This document shows positions 9,471-17,769 of a stretch of DNA of 64,000 bases, in pieces; position 1 is the first letter of the stretch, and each line of letters starts with the position of its first letter. The stretch is taken from NCBI GenBank assembly GCA_021166775.1, contig JAJPEQ010000010.1:124001-188000 (forward strand), read 5' to 3'. A program made the position numbers and the translations under genes. Source of the DNA: Comamonas sp. GTDB lineage: Bacteria; Pseudomonadota; Gammaproteobacteria; Burkholderiales; Burkholderiaceae_C. A model generated the notes under the pieces. That model saw only the letters and a program-made list of their open reading frames with translations. It searched no databases and was not told where the DNA came from.

Positions 9471-11153
9471 ATGACCGACCGCCCATGGCTTGCCGCCTAT
9501 CCGCAAGGCGTCCCCGCGGACATCGACCCATCGCAATACCAGTCCCTGGTACAGCTGATGGAAGAGGCATTCACCAAATACGCCAACCGCACCGCCTACA
9601 CCTTCATGGGCAAGGACACCACCTTCGCCCAGGCCGACGCGCAAAGCCGCCAGATGGCCGCCTATCTGCAGAGCCTGGGGCTGGCGCGCGGTGCGCGCGT
9701 GGCGCTGATGATGCCCAACATCCCGCAATACCCGGTGGCCATGGCCGCCGTGCTGCGCGCGGGCTACGTGGTGGTGAACGTCAACCCGCTCTACACCCCG
9801 CGTGAACTCGAGCACCAGCTCAAGGACTCGGGCGCGCAGGCCATCGTCATCCTGGAGAACTTCGCCACCACGCTGCAGGCGTGCCTGGCGAGCACGCCCA
9901 TCAAGCACATCGTGCTGTGCGCCATGGGCGACCGGCTGGGCTTTCTCAAGGGCACGATCGTCAATTACGCGGTGCGCAACGTCAAGAAGATGGTGCCGCA
10001 CTTCGAGCTGCCCGGCGCCGTGCGCTTCAACGACGCGCTGGACAAGGGCGCGGGCATGCCGCTTTCCAAGCCCGACCTCAAGCCCGACGACATCGCGCTG
10101 CTGCAGTACACCGGCGGCACCACGGGCGTCTCCAAGGGCGCGGTGCTGCTGCACCGCAACGTGATCGCCAACGTGCTGCAGTCCGAGGCCTGGAACGAGC
10201 CCGTGATGAGCCAGGTGCCCCAAGGCGAGCAACAGACCTCGGTGTGCGCGCTGCCGCTCTACCACATCTTCGCGTTCACGGTGAACATGATGCTGTCGAT
10301 GCGCACGGGCGGCAAGACCATCCTGATCCCGAACCCGCGCGATCTGGCGGCCACGCTCAAGGAGCTCTCCAAGCACACCTTCCACAGCTTTCCGGCCGTG
10401 AACACGTTGTTCAACGGCCTCGCGCACCACCCCGACTTCAACACCGTCAACTGGAAGAACCTCAAGGTGTCCGTGGGCGGGGGCATGGCGGTGCAGGCCG
10501 CCGTGGCCCAGCTCTGGCTGGAGAAGACCGGCTGCCCGATCTGCGAGGGCTACGGCCTGTCGGAGACCAGCCCGTCGGCCACCTGCAACCCGGTCACGGT
10601 CAAGGAGTTTTCCGGCACCATCGGCGTGCCGATCCCGAGCACCTGGCTGCGCATCCTGGACAACGACGGCAACGACATTTCCGCCAGCGGCGAGCCCGGC
10701 GAAATCGCGATCAAGGGTCCGCAGGTCATGGCCGGCTACTGGCAGCGCCCGGACGAAACCGCCAAAGTCATGACGGCCGATGGCTACTTCAAGACCGGCG
10801 ACATCGGCACCATGGACGAGCGCGGCTACTTCAAGATCGTGGACCGCAAGAAAGACATGATCCTGGTGAGCGGCTTCAACGTCTATCCCAACGAGGTGGA
10901 GGGCGTGGTCGCGCAGATGCCGGGCGTGCTCGAATGCGCCGTGGTGGGCGTGCCCGACGAGAAGACCGGCGAGGCGGTCAAGCTCGTGATCGTGCGCAGC
11001 GACCCCAGCCTCACCGAGGAGAAGGTGCGCGAGTATTGCCACCAGTACCTCACGGGCTACAAGCGCCCCAAGTACGTGGAATTCAGCACCGCCGACCTGC
11101 CCAAGTCCGCCGTGGGCAAGATCCTGCGGCGCGAACTGCGCGAAACGGCCTGA
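9471..11153 (+). CDS. fadD: Long-chain-fatty-acid--CoA ligase
   Basis: 560 residues from MTDRPWLAAYPQG, preceded by GGAGAC; the track start six codons earlier lacks a ribosome site. ANL-superfamily motifs in order: the P-loop YTGGTTGVSKGA near residue 213, GYGLSETSP, YFKTGDIG, DRKKDMILVSGFNVYPNEVE, and the catalytic lysine in SAVGKILRRELRE near the C-terminus. It activates long-chain fatty acids to acyl-CoA with ATP, coupled to uptake at the inner membrane. Length and motifs agree with E. coli FadD (561 aa). A second, different acyl-CoA ligase lies at 56.6-58.4 kb. Confidence 0.93.
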   Translation: MTDRPWLAAYPQGVPADIDPSQYQSLVQLMEEAFTKYANRTAYTFMGKDTTFAQADAQSRQMAAYLQSLGLARGARVALMMPNIPQYPVAMAAVLRAGYVVVNVNPLYTPRELEHQLKDSGAQAIVILENFATTLQACLASTPIKHIVLCAMGDRLGFLKGTIVNYAVRNVKKMVPHFELPGAVRFNDALDKGAGMPLSKPDLKPDDIALLQYTGGTTGVSKGAVLLHRNVIANVLQSEAWNEPVMSQVPQGEQQTSVCALPLYHIFAFTVNMMLSMRTGGKTILIPNPRDLAATLKELSKHTFHSFPAVNTLFNGLAHHPDFNTVNWKNLKVSVGGGMAVQAAVAQLWLEKTGCPICEGYGLSETSPSATCNPVTVKEFSGTIGVPIPSTWLRILDNDGNDISASGEPGEIAIKGPQVMAGYWQRPDETAKVMTADGYFKTGDIGTMDERGYFKIVDRKKDMILVSGFNVYPNEVEGVVAQMPGVLECAVVGVPDEKTGEAVKLVIVRSDPSLTEEKVREYCHQYLTGYKRPKYVEFSTADLPKSAVGKILRRELRETA

Positions 11154-11161
11154 GCGCGGGG

Positions 11162-11914
11162 GTGGTCACGGCCATCCTCAGCGCCCTGCCCGAGGAGCAG
11201 GGCGGCTTGGCCGCCGCGCTCCAGGAGCACGCCACCAGCGACTGCGCGGGGCGCACGTTTCACACCGGCACGCTGCACGGGCAGCGCGTGGTGCTGGCGC
11301 TCTCGGGCATAGGCAAGGTGGCGGCGGCCATCACCGCCACGCTGCTCATCGAACGCTTTGGCGCGCGGCGCCTGATCTTCACCGGCGTGGCCGGTGGCCT
11401 GGGCAAGGGCGTGCGCGTGGGCGACGTGGTGGTGGCCCGCCACACGCTGCAGCACGACATGGACGCCTCGCCCATCTTCCCGCGCTGGGAACTGCCGCTG
11501 CGCGGCACGGCGCTGCTGGCGTGCGATACATCGCTCAGCGCTTTGCTTTTGAGAGCTGCCAACGCAAGTGTGGCGGGCGCAAGCACTCGATTTTCTCTAG
11601 AAAATCACGCACCCGCCCGCATCCACCACGGCCTGATCGTGAGCGGCGACCGCTTCGTGAGCACGGCCCGGGAATCGGCCCTGCTGCGCAGCGGGCTGCT
11701 GGCGGCCGGCCACGACGCGCTGGCGGTGGAAATGGAAGGCGCGGCCGTCGCCCAGGCGTGCAGCGACTACGGCGTGCCCTGCGCCATCCTGCGCACCATT
11801 TCAGACCGCGCCGACGACAGCGCGCATGTGGATTTCAGCCGCTTCGTGCGCGACGTGGCCAGCGGCTACGCCGAGCGCATCGTGCAGGCGCTGCTGCCCA
11901 GCCTTCCCCGTTGA
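11162..11914 (+). CDS. mtnN: 5'-methylthioadenosine/S-adenosylhomocysteine nucleosidase
   Basis: 250 residues from a GTG start 8 bases after the fadD stop; the track merges it with a fadD shadow frame. ILSALPEEQ at the start, GIGKVAAA, FTGVAGGL, LIVSGDRFV and the active-site stretch VEMEGAAVAQAC followed by RTISDRAD are MTA/SAH nucleosidase (PNP superfamily) signatures. It hydrolyses the adenine from MTA and SAH. Around residues 125-155 the chain is longer than E. coli MtnN, and that DNA (11551-11600) matches the dispersed repeat family described below. The stop lies 3 bases from the convergent corA stop. Confidence 0.85.
   Translation: MVTAILSALPEEQGGLAAALQEHATSDCAGRTFHTGTLHGQRVVLALSGIGKVAAAITATLLIERFGARRLIFTGVAGGLGKGVRVGDVVVARHTLQHDMDASPIFPRWELPLRGTALLACDTSLSALLLRAANASVAGASTRFSLENHAPARIHHGLIVSGDRFVSTARESALLRSGLLAAGHDALAVEMEGAAVAQACSDYGVPCAILRTISDRADDSAHVDFSRFVRDVASGYAERIVQALLPSLPR
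11551..11600 (+). repeat. Dispersed short repeat, copy A (inside mtnN)
   Basis: AGCTGCCAACGCAAG and following bases align with the family seen at 29.1, 30.0, 56.5 and 59.2 kb: an AGCTG core, three variable bases, then CGC, about 20 variable bases, and a T-rich end. It reads through in frame and adds residues to MtnN. The stretch is more AT-rich than the gene around it. Confidence 0.55.
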
Positions 11915-11917
11915 GCT

Positions 11918-12904
11918 TCAGGCCAGCCAGCCGCGCTTGCGAAAGTAGAACATCGGCACCAGCGCGCTGGCGATCATCAGAACGATGGCGTACAGATAGC
12001 CGTGCTGCCACTCCAGCTCGGGCATGGCCTTGAAATTCATGCCGTAGACACTGGCGATCAGGGTGGGCGGCAGCAGCGCGACGCTAGCCACCGAGAAGAT
12101 CTTGATGATCTTGTTCTGGTTGATGTTCAAGAAGCCGACCGTGGCGTCCATCAGGAAGTTGATCTTGTCGAAGAGAAACTGGGTGTGGCTGTCCAGCGAT
12201 TCGATGTCGCGCAGGATCTGGCGCGCGTCCTCGAATTGCTCGGCGTTGAGCATGCGGCTGCGCATCATGAAGCTTACGGCGCGGCGCGTATCGAGCATGT
12301 TGCGCCGGATGCGCCCGTTCAGGTCTTCCTCCCAGGCGATGTCGGCCAGCACCTGCTGCGCATGCGTGTCCGTCATCTGCCCTTCAAGCACCTGCGTGCT
12401 GACCTTCTTGAGCTCGTCGTAGATGCCTTCGAGCGTGTCGGCCGAATACTCGACGTCGGTGTCGAAGAGGTTGAGCAGCGCCTCCTTCGCATCCTGGATC
12501 AGCCCCGGCGCACGGCGCGCGCGCATACGCACGAGGCGAAACACCGGCACGTCTTCCTCGTGGATGGAAAACAGCACGCCGCAGCTCTTGAGCTCGGTGT
12601 TGTGCTGATTCAGGATGAAGGCCACGCGCACCGAACGCGGGTCGTCGTCATCGTCGATCAGAAAGTCACTGCGAATGTGCAGCTCGCCGTTGTCTTCCTC
12701 GTAAAAACGCGCGGACTCCTCGATGTCGTCATCCATCGCGTCCTCGGGAATCGAGAGGCCGTAGTACTGCGAGACCGCGCGCTTTTCCTCGCGCGTGGGT
12801 GACTCCAGATCGACCCAGACCGGATTGAAGCGGGCCAGCTCATCCAGCGACTCGATTTCTTCCTGAACCAGCCGGCCGTTGACCAGCGAAAAAATGTTGA
12901 GCAT
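11918..12904 (-). CDS. corA: Magnesium/cobalt transporter CorA family
   Basis: 328 residues. A long, acidic and helical cytoplasmic N-terminal domain precedes two C-terminal transmembrane helices, with the signature YGMNF at the end of the first (near residue 288) and the periplasmic loop KAMPELEWQHGY between them. This GMN motif forms the ion selectivity filter of the pentameric Mg2+/Co2+ channel. The C-terminus FRKRGWLA has the positive charges typical of the family. It is convergent with mtnN, and a 148-base gap with two dyads separates it from the upstream gene on the same strand. Confidence 0.93.
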   Translation of the reverse strand: MLNIFSLVNGRLVQEEIESLDELARFNPVWVDLESPTREEKRAVSQYYGLSIPEDAMDDDIEESARFYEEDNGELHIRSDFLIDDDDDPRSVRVAFILNQHNTELKSCGVLFSIHEEDVPVFRLVRMRARRAPGLIQDAKEALLNLFDTDVEYSADTLEGIYDELKKVSTQVLEGQMTDTHAQQVLADIAWEEDLNGRIRRNMLDTRRAVSFMMRSRMLNAEQFEDARQILRDIESLDSHTQFLFDKINFLMDATVGFLNINQNKIIKIFSVASVALLPPTLIASVYGMNFKAMPELEWQHGYLYAIVLMIASALVPMFYFRKRGWLA

Positions 12905-12946
12905 GGCTCCTGCTCTCCCTGAAGATGGTTGTTCTGCGGCGGCAAG

Positions 12947-12989
12947 GGGGGTGCTTTCAGCGCCCCCGGATCGCCTAGGCAGATCGGGA
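12947..12989. other. Two adjacent dyads between the UDG-like gene and corA
   Basis: GGGGGTGC-TTTCA-GCGCCCCC (12947-12967) makes an 8-bp stem with one G-U pair. Next to it is an imperfect palindrome centred on GCCTAGGC. They sit 40-90 bases upstream of the corA start and downstream of the tsaB-rimI operon. No T tract follows on the minus strand, so a terminator is not assured; a corA leader structure is equally possible. Confidence 0.4.
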
Positions 12990-13052
12990 GGCTGAAAGCC
13001 GACGACTGGGACTGGCTTCCATGGAGGGCTCTCCGTTGTGAGTCACCTGAAA

Positions 13053-13778
13053 TTATGGCATCGGGGCCGAACCTGCCGCCAGCGCCATCGCGCGCTGCAG
13101 ATCGGCCCAGGCCTCGCGCTTGGCCTTGGGCGCGCGCACCAGGTAGCTGGGCGCATAACTCACGACCACCGGCGTGCCGTCCGCCAGGCGGTGCCCGCGC
13201 GTGCGCAACAGCTCCAGTGGCTCGCTGCCACCGAGCACGCAGCGGGCCGCGCTCAAGCCCAGGACCAGCACGATGGCCGGCCGCAGATCGTCCAGCATCC
13301 GCTGCAAGGCCCGCGGGCCCTCGGGCGCGCCCTGCACCGCACGGCGCACCGTGCTGACGAAGACCGACGGCTCCCCTTTGAGCCCCATGGCCTGCAGCAT
13401 GTTGTGCAGCAGATCACCGGCCTCGCCGCGGCCCGGATCATCCGGGGTGGGGCTGTCGAGCGCGATGAGCCAGCGGGGCACCGACGCGCCTGCGCCTGCC
13501 GCGCCGCCCGCTGCGGCATACAGAGGTCGCGGCGCCTCCAGGCGCCACGCGCTCCGAGGGGTGTGCGACGCGGGCGGTGCCGCGGCCGGGACGGGCGCAG
13601 CGGGCGGGGCCACCGGCGCCTGGCGCGCCACAACCGAGGTGGCGGCCGGGACCGGCCCGCGCGGCGCAGGCGCAGGCACCGTCATGGCGGGCGCCGGGGC
13701 CGGGGCCCACACGCGCACCCCCATTTCGGCCAGCATGGCCCGCCGACGCGCGTCGAGGGGATTCACAACGTCAGGCAC
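13053..13778 (-). CDS. Uracil-DNA glycosylase superfamily-like protein, probably degenerate active site
   Basis: 241 residues. The first 90 are Ala/Pro-rich and low complexity; a compact domain follows (residues 100-235). Its order, GRGEAGDLLHNMLQAMGL, a RAIVLVLG-type strand and the late SYAPSYLVR, resembles family 4/5 uracil-DNA glycosylases. The usual His of the late HPSxLLR motif is replaced here by Ala, and no Fe-S cysteine cluster is visible. The start overlaps the rimI end by 16 bases, so it is the third gene of tsaB-rimI-x. Glycosylase activity is doubtful; call it superfamily-like. Confidence 0.65.
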   Translation of the reverse strand: MPDVVNPLDARRRAMLAEMGVRVWAPAPAPAMTVPAPAPRGPVPAATSVVARQAPVAPPAAPVPAAAPPASHTPRSAWRLEAPRPLYAAAGGAAGAGASVPRWLIALDSPTPDDPGRGEAGDLLHNMLQAMGLKGEPSVFVSTVRRAVQGAPEGPRALQRMLDDLRPAIVLVLGLSAARCVLGGSEPLELLRTRGHRLADGTPVVVSYAPSYLVRAPKAKREAWADLQRAMALAAGSAPMP

Positions 13779-14227
13779 ATCACCACCGCATCCTCGCGCT
13801 GCCCCTGCGCGGCCGGGTAATAGTTGCGGCGCACCCCCGTGCCGTGAAAACCGCAGGCCGCATAGACCGCGCGGGCGCGTTCGTTGCTCACGCGCACTTC
13901 AAGCCAGAGCGTGCGCGCGCCCCGGCCCCGTGCCCACAGGGCCATGGCTTCGAGCATCAACCGCGCCCAGCCCTGGCGCTGGTGCTTCGGCGCCACGGTG
14001 ATGTTGAGCAGATGGGCCTCCTGCACGCCCATCATGACCACGAAATAGCCGAGCATCTCTTCGCCCGCCATCAGCGCCTGGCACTCGTAGCCGACGTTGA
14101 TCGAATCGAGAAAATTCCCCCGGCTCCAGGGCTGCACATAGGCCGCCTGCTCGATCGCCATGAGCGCATCCAGATGCGCGAGCGTGAGCGGCACGAACGT
14201 CGCCTGCGGGGCCAGCACCGCGCTCAT
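13763..14227 (-). CDS. rimI: Ribosomal protein S18-alanine N-acetyltransferase
   Basis: 154 residues from MSAVLAPQATFV; the track extends it artificially 5' through tsaB. GNAT-fold features: LLNITVAPKHQRQGWARLML (acetyl-CoA-binding loop, RxxGxA-type) near residues 73-92, and VRVSNERARAVYAACGF typical of RimI. It acetylates the N-terminal alanine of ribosomal protein S18. The ATG overlaps the tsaB stop by 4 bases. The tsaB-rimI pairing is widespread and supports the assignment. Confidence 0.9.
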   Translation of the reverse strand: MSAVLAPQATFVPLTLAHLDALMAIEQAAYVQPWSRGNFLDSINVGYECQALMAGEEMLGYFVVMMGVQEAHLLNITVAPKHQRQGWARLMLEAMALWARGRGARTLWLEVRVSNERARAVYAACGFHGTGVRRNYYPAAQGQREDAVVMCLTL

Positions 14228-14925
14228 GCGTGCTCCACGCGCGCCGCCTCGCGCTCCGCCGTGGTCTGCGCCACCTTGTCGCGCACATACAGGGGCAGGG
14301 CCTGATCGGCGGTGACCGCGCCGCCCCGGGCGATCAGCGCCGGCGCCAGGCGCAGCAGGGCGCGGGCGGTCGGCAGTGCCGCCACATGCGGGGCGGTGGG
14401 CGCCAGCCGCTGCCCGTAGGCCGGATCGGCATTGCCCGCCAGCGTCCAGCCCGGGGGAACGCACACCGCCTCGGGCGCGAGCAGCCGCGCCTCGCCCGGC
14501 AGGTGCCACAGCTGCTCACGGTCATCCCAGACGCAGTCGGCCGCATAGACCTCGCCCATGCGCGCATCGAGCGTCGCCAGCACCCGGGTGCAGCCGCAGG
14601 CCTGCCGCGCTTCTTCCGCCACGGCCATCAGGGTAGGCACGGGCAGGACGGGCACGCCCGCGCCAGAGCGCACGCCCAGGGCCAGGCCCTGCGCCACGGC
14701 GCACGCGGTGCGCAGCCCGGTGAACGAGCCCGGCCCCTGGCCGAACACGATGGCGTCGAGCCGATCCAGCGAGGTACCGGCCCGCGCCAGCAGATCCAGG
14801 AGAGCCGGGATCAGCGTGTGCGAGGCCTGCGCCCCGCCCGCGCCCTCGTGCGTCAGCACACGCTCGTGCGCCCGCACGGCGACGGACAGCCGTTCGGTAC
14901 TGGTGTCAAAGGCAAGGAGATCCAT
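14224..14925 (-). CDS. tsaB: tRNA threonylcarbamoyladenosine biosynthesis protein TsaB
   Basis: 233 residues from MDLLAFDTSTERLSVAV; upstream codons in the track are a GC shadow. The N-terminal LAFDTST strand, the SHTLIPALLDLL helix and GQGPGSFTGLRTACAVAQGLA are diagnostic of TsaB (YeaZ), the non-catalytic partner of TsaD in making t6A37 on tRNAs decoding ANN codons. It heads the tsaB-rimI-UDG-like operon and is divergent from dacB, with only 37 bases between the two ATGs. Confidence 0.94.
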   Translation of the reverse strand: MDLLAFDTSTERLSVAVRAHERVLTHEGAGGAQASHTLIPALLDLLARAGTSLDRLDAIVFGQGPGSFTGLRTACAVAQGLALGVRSGAGVPVLPVPTLMAVAEEARQACGCTRVLATLDARMGEVYAADCVWDDREQLWHLPGEARLLAPEAVCVPPGWTLAGNADPAYGQRLAPTAPHVAALPTARALLRLAPALIARGGAVTADQALPLYVRDKVAQTTAEREAARVEHA

Positions 14926-14962
14926 GTCGGCTCGATTATCCGGTTTTAGACTCTCGCGCATC

Positions 14963-16405
14963 ATGCGTTTGCTTAGACCCTTGACACTGACCTGCCTGCT
15001 GCTGTGGGGCGCGCTGGCGGGCCATCCGGGCCACGCCGCACCGGCTCGGCAAGCCGGGTCCGGCGGCCTGCCCACCGCCGTTGCCGCGGCGCTGCAGCGC
15101 GCCAAGGTGCCACAGGACGCCCTCTCCGCCGTCGTGCTGCCGGTGCAGGGCGCCGACGCGCGCCTGGCCTGGCATGGCGAGGTGATGCGCAACCCCGCCT
15201 CGGTGATGAAGCTCGTGACCACCTACGCGGCGCTGGAGCTGCTGGGCCCGGCCTACACGTGGCAGACGCCGGTCTACGTGCAGGGCACGCTGCACGACGG
15301 CACGCTCAAGGGCCAGGTCTACATCCGGGGCCAGGGCGATCCGAAACTCGTGGTCGAGCGCCTGTGGCTGATGCTCAGGCGCCTGCAGGGCCAGGGCGTG
15401 AGGCATATCGAGGGTGACATCGTGCTCGACCGCAGCGCGTTTTCCATCGCTGCGCGTGATCCCGGCGATTTTGACGACGAACCCTGGCGGCCCTACAACG
15501 TCGCGCCCGATGCGTTGCTCGTGAATTTCAACGCCCTCACGCTGAACTTCATCCCGGACGTGGCGGCGGGTATCGCGCGCATTGCCTTCGAGCCGCCACT
15601 GGTTCACCTGCAGATCCCGGGCAGCGTGCCTCTGGCGCCGGAACAGGCGGCCTGCGGCGACTGGCGCGCCGGTTTGCAGGCCGATTTTTCGCAAACCGGC
15701 CGCATCGTGCTGGCGGGCAGCTACCCGAGCGCCTGCGGCGAACGCCGGTGGTCCGCCGCACCCGCCGATCCCCAGGGCTTTGCCGCGCGAGCGATCGAAG
15801 GCATGTGGCGGGCGCTGGGCGGCACGCTCACGGGCGTGGTGCGTGACGGGCAGGTGCCCGATCAACTGCAACCGGTGTTCTCCAGCACCTCGCCCACGCT
15901 GGCTGAAGTGATACGCGACATCAACAAATACAGCAACAACGTGATGGCGCAGCAGGTTCTGCTCACGCTGGGCCGGGAGCAGACGGGCACGGGCACGCTG
16001 CAGAGCGCGCGCACCGTGCTCGACGACTGGTGGCGCGCGCATGGCGGCGCGTCCGCGGAGCTGGTGATGGACAACGGCGCCGGCCTGAGCCGCGAGGGGC
16101 GCGTGGGCGCGTGGGCGCTGGCGCGGCTGCTGCAGCAGGCCTGGGCCTCGCCCGTGATGCCGGAGCTGCTCGCCTCGCTGCCCATCATCGGCGTGGATGG
16201 CACGCTCAAACGGAGCCAGGGGCGGGCCCACGGAGCGGCGCACCTGAAGACGGGCTCACTGCGCGATGCGGCTGCGCTCGCCGGCTACGTGCAGGGCGCC
16301 AGCGGACGACGCTACGTGCTCGTGGCGCTGGTCAACTCCCCCAACGCGGTGGCGGCGCGTCCGGCGCTCGATGCCCTGGTCGATTGGGTCTGGGCAGATC
16401 GATGA
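14963..16405 (+). CDS. dacB: D-alanyl-D-alanine carboxypeptidase/endopeptidase (PBP4 type)
   Basis: 480 residues from MRLLRPLTLTCLLLWG, a clear signal peptide ending at about residue 26 (GHAAPA). The three penicillin-binding motifs are present: SVMK near residue 79 (nucleophile Ser), SNN near 322, and KTG near 428. The large insert between the first two motifs is what defines class C low-mass PBPs such as E. coli PBP4 (477 aa). It trims pentapeptides and cuts D-Ala-meso-DAP cross-links in the periplasm. The track start is far upstream inside antisense tsaB and is rejected. Confidence 0.93.
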   Translation: MRLLRPLTLTCLLLWGALAGHPGHAAPARQAGSGGLPTAVAAALQRAKVPQDALSAVVLPVQGADARLAWHGEVMRNPASVMKLVTTYAALELLGPAYTWQTPVYVQGTLHDGTLKGQVYIRGQGDPKLVVERLWLMLRRLQGQGVRHIEGDIVLDRSAFSIAARDPGDFDDEPWRPYNVAPDALLVNFNALTLNFIPDVAAGIARIAFEPPLVHLQIPGSVPLAPEQAACGDWRAGLQADFSQTGRIVLAGSYPSACGERRWSAAPADPQGFAARAIEGMWRALGGTLTGVVRDGQVPDQLQPVFSSTSPTLAEVIRDINKYSNNVMAQQVLLTLGREQTGTGTLQSARTVLDDWWRAHGGASAELVMDNGAGLSREGRVGAWALARLLQQAWASPVMPELLASLPIIGVDGTLKRSQGRAHGAAHLKTGSLRDAAALAGYVQGASGRRYVLVALVNSPNAVAARPALDALVDWVWADR

Positions 16406-16546
16406 GCGACCGGCCGCGTGCATGGAAACAAACCGTATCAGGACGTAAGGCACAATCGACACGGAGAATCAGTAGAACGTCTCTGGACGCAGCCGCGCCG
16501 CCGCCGCCGCTGCGCTGGCACACCGCATGACGGAGAGCACGGACCG

Positions 16547-17539
16547 ATGCAACCCCTGCTGCAAAACCTCGCTGAAATGACCACCCACCGCGATCATCTG
16601 CGGCTGGAGGTCTCGGTCCTCTCCACCATCCTCGCGCTGGGCAGCAACCTGCGGGTGCGCTCGCTCGAGTTGTTCACCTTCGCCGACGAAATCCGCGTGC
16701 GGGCACGCTGCTGGAGCGAAAACGGCCATGTCGCCTGCACGCCGCACGAGGCGCTGCAAGACCCGAACAGCCACGATCTGGAGGACCTGCCGGAGCTCGC
16801 GCGCTGCATCCGCGAGCACGAGGCGAGCGCGCAGCAGAGCCGGCGCGGGCGCCATGTGCTGTGGCTGCCGGTGTGGCTGGGAGACCATGTCACCACTTGC
16901 CTGGAGGTGACCCGCTCGCACCCCCTCACACAGCATCAGCGCGAAGTGATCACCGGCGTGTTCATGGTTTACCAGAATTACCAGAGCCTGCTGGACTACA
17001 GCGAGCGCGATGCGCTCACCGGCCTGCTCAACCGCAAGACCTTCGACGAGCAGTTTGCGCGCTACACCGAGCTCAACGGCACGACCGAGGAGCACGGCCA
17101 ATGGCTGGCGGTGCTGGACATCGACCACTTCAAGCTGGTCAACGATCGCTATGGGCACCTGTACGGCGACGAAGTCCTGATCCTGCTGGCCAACCGGCTG
17201 CGCGCGCAGTTTCGCAGCCAGGACCGCATCTTTCGCTTCGGCGGCGAAGAGTTCGTGGTGCTGCTGCGCTCGATCAGCCTGGAGAACGCCCGCGCGGCCC
17301 TGGAGCGCCTGCGCGCCGCCGTTCAGGCCCACGAATTCCCGCAGATCGGCCATATCACCATCAGCATCGGCTTTGCCGCCGCCACGTCGGACACGCCGGT
17401 CGAAATCATCGGCTGCGCCGACCAGGCGCTGTACTACGCCAAGGAGCACGGGCGCAACCAGGTGCGCTACTACGACGACCTCGTCAGGAGCGGCGAGCTG
17501 CGCGGCAGGGTAGCGCACGGGGACGTCGAGCTGTTCTGA
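16547..17539 (+). CDS. Diguanylate cyclase with uncharacterised N-terminal sensory domain
   Basis: 330 residues from MQPLLQNLAEM, preceded by CGGAGAG. Residues 1-155 form an alpha/beta region resembling a GAF-like sensor without recognisable ligand residues. Residues 165-320 are a GGDEF domain: RDALTGLLNRKTF, DIDHFKLVNDRYGH and the active loop GGEEF. An RSQD sequence lies exactly five residues before GGEEF, the position of the product-inhibition I-site, so feedback by c-di-GMP is expected. There are no membrane helices, so it is cytoplasmic. It makes c-di-GMP from two GTP. A hairpin terminator candidate follows. Confidence 0.9.
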   Translation: MQPLLQNLAEMTTHRDHLRLEVSVLSTILALGSNLRVRSLELFTFADEIRVRARCWSENGHVACTPHEALQDPNSHDLEDLPELARCIREHEASAQQSRRGRHVLWLPVWLGDHVTTCLEVTRSHPLTQHQREVITGVFMVYQNYQSLLDYSERDALTGLLNRKTFDEQFARYTELNGTTEEHGQWLAVLDIDHFKLVNDRYGHLYGDEVLILLANRLRAQFRSQDRIFRFGGEEFVVLLRSISLENARAALERLRAAVQAHEFPQIGHITISIGFAAATSDTPVEIIGCADQALYYAKEHGRNQVRYYDDLVRSGELRGRVAHGDVELF

Positions 17540-17684
17540 AGAACGCGCGCCTGCCGCGGCCGGGGCGCACTGAAATTCCGTGAATCGGGTCGGGCTCGTG
17601 CGCTTGTTGTGCGGCGTTTTCGGCTGCGGATTCGATGGAAAACGCCCACCGTCATTCCCGCAGGGGCCAGGCGCCGAAAACGGC

Positions 17685-17706
17685 AACGGCACCCGAAGGT
17701 GCCGTT
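17685..17706. terminator. Stem-loop between convergent dgc and glcB
   Basis: AACGGCACC-CGAA-GGTGCCGTT is a perfect 9-bp stem with a stable CGAA tetraloop. It lies between the ends of two convergent genes. On the minus strand it is followed by GCCGTTTTCGG, on the plus strand by TCAAGAAAAA; the U tract is weak, so the terminator role is likely but not certain. Confidence 0.55.
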
Positions 17707-17710
17707 TCAA

Positions 17711-17756
17711 GAAAAATCTGGCTTAAACGCTGACCCAGCAAGCGGGAGCAGCTATG
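17711..17756 (-). repeat. Dispersed short repeat, copy B (minus orientation)
   Basis: Read on the minus strand, CATAGCTGCTCCCGCTTG is followed by about 20 variable bases and AGATTTTTC. It matches the family AGCTG-NNN-CGCTTG core very well. It lies in the glcB 3' flank, about 15 bases after the stop. Confidence 0.65.
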
Positions 17757-17769
17757 ACCCTAATAGCGA

